From NCBI GenBank assembly GCA_963662155.1, contig OY759262.1, forward strand, positions 61,107,010-61,171,009: DNA of 64,000 nucleotides. The letters are read 5' to 3'. The notes beneath the pieces are model-generated. The model saw only the letters and a program-made list of their open reading frames with translations. It made no database searches and was not told the DNA's origin. Origin of the DNA: Lamellibrachia columna. Taxonomy: Eukaryota; Annelida; Polychaeta; Sabellida; Siboglinidae. Shown here piece by piece: positions 61,225 to 64,000 of this stretch. The stretch's first letter is position 1. Every line of letters starts with the position of its first letter. Made by a program: the position numbers and the translations under genes.

Positions 61225-63435
61225 TCATACGTTCCAGTCAGTGACGTGAGCGGGAAGGATACTCGGGGCTCCAGGGCTGTAGGCCGGGGTATGTTTGACG
61301 GGGGAATTCTTGCAGCGTCTGGGAGACCTCCCATATCTGCGGGGGGAAGACGGGGAGCTGGATCCCTGCAGACGCTTCACAGGTTTAACAGGGGAGTGAC
61401 ATCGCCTGTGAGGGGTGACCAGGGATTCCCCGGGGGTGAGCAGCCTCTTATTTCCTGCTAATAATGGCGGCTTGATCCTTGGCGTCATCGTTGTGAGCTC
61501 ATCAGTGTTCAAAATCTTGGAAGAGGCACATTCTTCCCTGTTCAGGGAGTCACTCATCCTCAGAGGGATGCGAAGGGAATACTCATCAGCAGTGTTTTGG
61601 TGTTCCACAATGTGTCGGCTGACACGAAGTGGGGTGTGTCCTGCCAGTGTGTCAGTTCGTGGCACCAACTTCCCGCCACCAGTGCTGCCCTCTGCCAGGC
61701 GACACCGCGCTGATTCGATGGTGTGCAAACGTAGGAGGTTTGTGGATATGGGCAGACTGGGCTGCCGGCTGTGCCTGGGAGACGGCCCCGTCCGTAGGAC
61801 TGACTTGGCCAGCTCCCTGTATCGGCTTGCTTCCTGGTCTGCCTTTGCAAAGATGGTTGGGATGCGGACGGGAGAGGCTCCTCTCCGGGGCCGACGCAGG
61901 GGAGAATTCGGGAACCTCAGGGGAGACCAGTATCTGTCCCCGCTCTCAGCCCGACATCTATTAGGGGAGCCTGATTTTGTCCCAGTGTCATCCCTCTCTA
62001 TTTTTGCACTGTACTCATTGTTATGAAACAACTGCTGGGTCATGGTGTCTTTCTCAGTTGACAGATCTTGCTGACACTGGACATCGGGACGGACTGACCA
62101 GACAACTGACTGGACACTGTCACCACCCTGAGGACTACAAGGTTTAACGTGCCCCGGCTGGACACCTCCCAGCCCAATGCCACTGTCACAACTCTTGACG
62201 CTGGCTGTGCTCTGAGACTTGTCACGACTGTCACCAGCCAGCGGGGCATTTAGACTGGCGTCGATGACATGCGAATCAATGCTGGCAGTGTCAGACGACA
62301 GACACGTGACACTGTCGACACTGGCAGTGTCGGACGACAGACAGACAGCACTGTCGAGACTGCCATCGCTCAACTGAACGTGCAGGGTCGATGTCGTCTC
62401 ACTGCTGTCAGCACCCTCTGATGGACGTAATCCAACGTGGTCAGTGGTTGAGTGTGTATGTGATGTCTCGGCAGTGGTGAACCTGGAATCACATGTGTCA
62501 TCGTGCCCACTTGACACCGCATTGTCGAGACTATTTTCCTCTGGAGAAGCTGACAAAGTATCATCTCCGGGTGCAGAACTCTCAACGCTGTCAGTAGTTA
62601 AAGCCATCTCAGCATGCTCCATGGCACCATCCATCTCATCATGAATCTCTTCAGGGGCCGTCTCAGCATGGTTCACGTCAGGGGTAGTCTCCAAACATGT
62701 AATTTCCAGAGCCATCACAGGGGCCGTCTCAGCACACAAAATGGAATCCTGAATGAATGCATTGTCATGATCAAGGGGCAGTTGGTCAACATTGCTTGAT
62801 GACTCGTCAATCTCCATCGTAACATTGTTGACATGTTGCTCCGTGTCAACCAGTGGCGTATCCGACATGGTGCTGCCCTCTGGTGGCAAGCAGCCTTCAC
62901 TGGTGACCATGTCCTGTGCAATGCTCGCTATGGGGCTGGTGTCAAAAGCATCAGGGCCACAGTCGAACATCTCACACTTGACTGGCGACACAAATGTGCT
63001 ACCGCCACGTTTCAATGCATCTTGCTCGATGGACAGGCGTTTGTGACGCGGTGACGGCAGGCCAGACTTGATGGTGTTGGGTCGGCCACGTCGCAATGAC
63101 GTGTCACCAGAGTAACCACGTTGATGGTGACGTGAGCTGGTGTGATCGAGCTGACTGTCACTGATGCTTTCCTCAGCCCTGTCCATCGATGTCATGTGAC
63201 TGCCGTTCATCTCCCAGTCGCTCTGGTTGGATACTGATGTGACAAGGCGGGCTGGCGAACTCGGGGTCTTGGCATGACGTCGGAACAAACCCTTCTTGCG
63301 ATTCTCCGAAGGCTCAATGATGACAATTCCTCCCTCTCCTCCGCGCCTCACAGCACCTCCCTCTCTCCCTAGACCCACTCCCGTGTCATCTGATCTCTGA
63401 CTTAGGTCAGACATGTTGTGTGACGACTGTGACGA
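61225..63435 (-). CDS. Last exon of an unrecognised Ser/Pro-rich protein, 5'-incomplete
   Basis: A 2.2-kb open exon of 736 codons ending ...AHVTDWNV and TGA-type stop at 61,225. It starts at a good acceptor (tctactttcag) in phase 0, and in-frame Met occurs at 63,414. The protein is largely disordered and acidic in the middle, with basic patches and many S/T-P sites near the ends: KKGLFRRHAKTPSSPARL, SPRHKRLS, SPVRIPTIFAKAD, RTGPSPRHSRQPSLP, SPVKPVKRL and SPRRYGRSPRRCKNSPVK. Such sites suit a CDK-regulated cell-cycle or cytoskeletal protein. A RhoGAP11-like tail is one idea, but I do not recognise the family. The exon is GC-richer than its surroundings and uninterrupted over 2 kb, which supports coding. 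Confidence 0.75.
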   Translation of the reverse strand, partial: SSQSSHNMSDLSQRSDDTGVGLGREGGAVRRGGEGGIVIIEPSENRKKGLFRRHAKTPSSPARLVTSVSNQSDWEMNGSHMTSMDRAEESISDSQLDHTSSRHHQRGYSGDTSLRRGRPNTIKSGLPSPRHKRLSIEQDALKRGGSTFVSPVKCEMFDCGPDAFDTSPIASIAQDMVTSEGCLPPEGSTMSDTPLVDTEQHVNNVTMEIDESSSNVDQLPLDHDNAFIQDSILCAETAPVMALEITCLETTPDVNHAETAPEEIHDEMDGAMEHAEMALTTDSVESSAPGDDTLSASPEENSLDNAVSSGHDDTCDSRFTTAETSHTHSTTDHVGLRPSEGADSSETTSTLHVQLSDGSLDSAVCLSSDTASVDSVTCLSSDTASIDSHVIDASLNAPLAGDSRDKSQSTASVKSCDSGIGLGGVQPGHVKPCSPQGGDSVQSVVWSVRPDVQCQQDLSTEKDTMTQQLFHNNEYSAKIERDDTGTKSGSPNRCRAESGDRYWSPLRFPNSPLRRPRRGASPVRIPTIFAKADQEASRYRELAKSVLRTGPSPRHSRQPSLPISTNLLRLHTIESARCRLAEGSTGGGKLVPRTDTLAGHTPLRVSRHIVEHQNTADEYSLRIPLRMSDSLNREECASSKILNTDELTTMTPRIKPPLLAGNKRLLTPGESLVTPHRRCHSPVKPVKRLQGSSSPSSPRRYGRSPRRCKNSPVKHTPAYSPGAPSILPAHVTDWNV

Positions 63436-63459
63436 CTGAAAGTAGACAATATACATGAG

Positions 63460-64000
63460 AACATCCTTCATCCCTGGCCAACCCACACTTCCTGTCTTCA
63501 TCCCTGGCCAACCCACAATCACTGCCTTCATCCCTGACCAACCCACAATCCCTATCCAACCCACAATCCCTGCCTTCATCCCTGGTCAACCCATAATCCC
63601 TTCCTTCATCCCTATCCAGCCCACAATCCCTGCCTTCATCCCAGGTCAACCCACAAACACTGCCTTCATCCCTAACCAACCTACAATCCCTGCCTTCATC
63701 CCTATCCAACCCACAATCCCTGGTCAACCCACAATCACTGCCTTCATCCATAACCAACCCACAATCCCTGCCTTCATCTCTGGTCAACCCATAATCCCTT
63801 CCTTCATCCCTATCCAGGCCACAATCTCTGCCTTCATCCCAGGTCAACCCACAATCACTGCCTTCGTCCCTGACCAACCCACAATCTCTGCCTTCTTCCC
63901 TGACCAACCCACAATCCCTGCCTTCATCCCTGGTCAACCCACAATCCCTGCCTTCATCCCTGGTCAACCCATAATCCCTTCCTTCATCCCTATCCAACCC
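63460..64000. repeat. ~28-bp minisatellite running off the window end
   Basis: Unit caacccacaatccctgcctt catccctgg, about 19 variable copies (repeat boundaries drift by a few bases). It lies in the intron 25 bases from the acceptor of the Ser/Pro-rich exon. On the minus strand it is open (GRDCGLTRDE-type), which is a periodicity artefact. Confidence 0.93.

Noticed and set aside
63407..63997. 196-codon minus-strand frame of GRDCGLTRDE repeats joined to the Ser/Pro-rich exon
   Set aside because: It reads a minisatellite; a good acceptor at 63,436 separates it from the real exon. It could extend the exon only if transcripts showed it.

Overview
The window is nuclear DNA of an invertebrate animal. 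Its genes are split into many short exons with GT-AG introns of about 0.5-8.6 kb, and no bacterial-style gene organisation is present. The introns are unusually rich in tandem repeats, with tRNA-derived SINE-like pieces, LINE 3' fragments and foldback (MITE-like) elements among them. A bilaterian such as a mollusc fits, but the species cannot be fixed from this sequence.

Layout. (1) 1-38,640, + strand: the PTK7/off-track receptor pseudokinase gene, lacking only its 5' end (signal peptide and first Ig domain). Fifteen coding exons join in perfect phase: six Ig domains, a transmembrane exon, a Ser-rich juxtamembrane exon and two kinase-domain exons. The stop is at 36,819 and a poly(A) signal at 38,626. 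(2) 39,570-52,082, - strand, tail-to-tail with PTK7: POLR1C (RPAC1/RPA40, the shared RNA polymerase I/III subunit), eleven coding exons and complete except for one doubtful junction. (3) 52,083-55,387: intergenic DNA holding AT-rich foldbacks and a 655-bp duplication. (4) 55,388-58,267, + strand: AP2S1, the AP-2 clathrin adaptor sigma subunit, complete in four coding exons and 142 residues. (5) 61,225-63,435, - strand: the long last exon of an unrecognised Ser/Pro-rich protein with many S/T-P sites, whose 5' end lies beyond the window.

The three recognised genes are not one pathway: Wnt/planar-polarity signalling, transcription, and endocytosis. PTK7 and POLR1C also lie close together in the human genome (6p21.1, from memory), so their adjacency may be ancient linkage.

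The most unusual feature is a recurring class of tandem repeat whose unit straddles an exon-intron boundary, so that splice sites themselves are amplified. One PTK7 exon is followed by 27 copies of a 91-bp unit carrying the exon's last 50 bases and its 5' splice site. Another PTK7 exon is followed by five copies of a 67-bp unit with donor-like sites stronger than the native one. POLR1C exon 10 has its 3' splice site repeated about eight times (52 bp), and exon 5 has its 3' splice site plus exon start repeated in about four to five diverged copies. A sixfold 18-bp pyrimidine-rich repeat also leads into a PTK7 acceptor. Other striking items are a perfect (GGGA)251 array, a 617-bp MITE with target-site duplication, a 260-bp higher-order minisatellite and a 19-copy array carrying a tRNA B-box-like motif.
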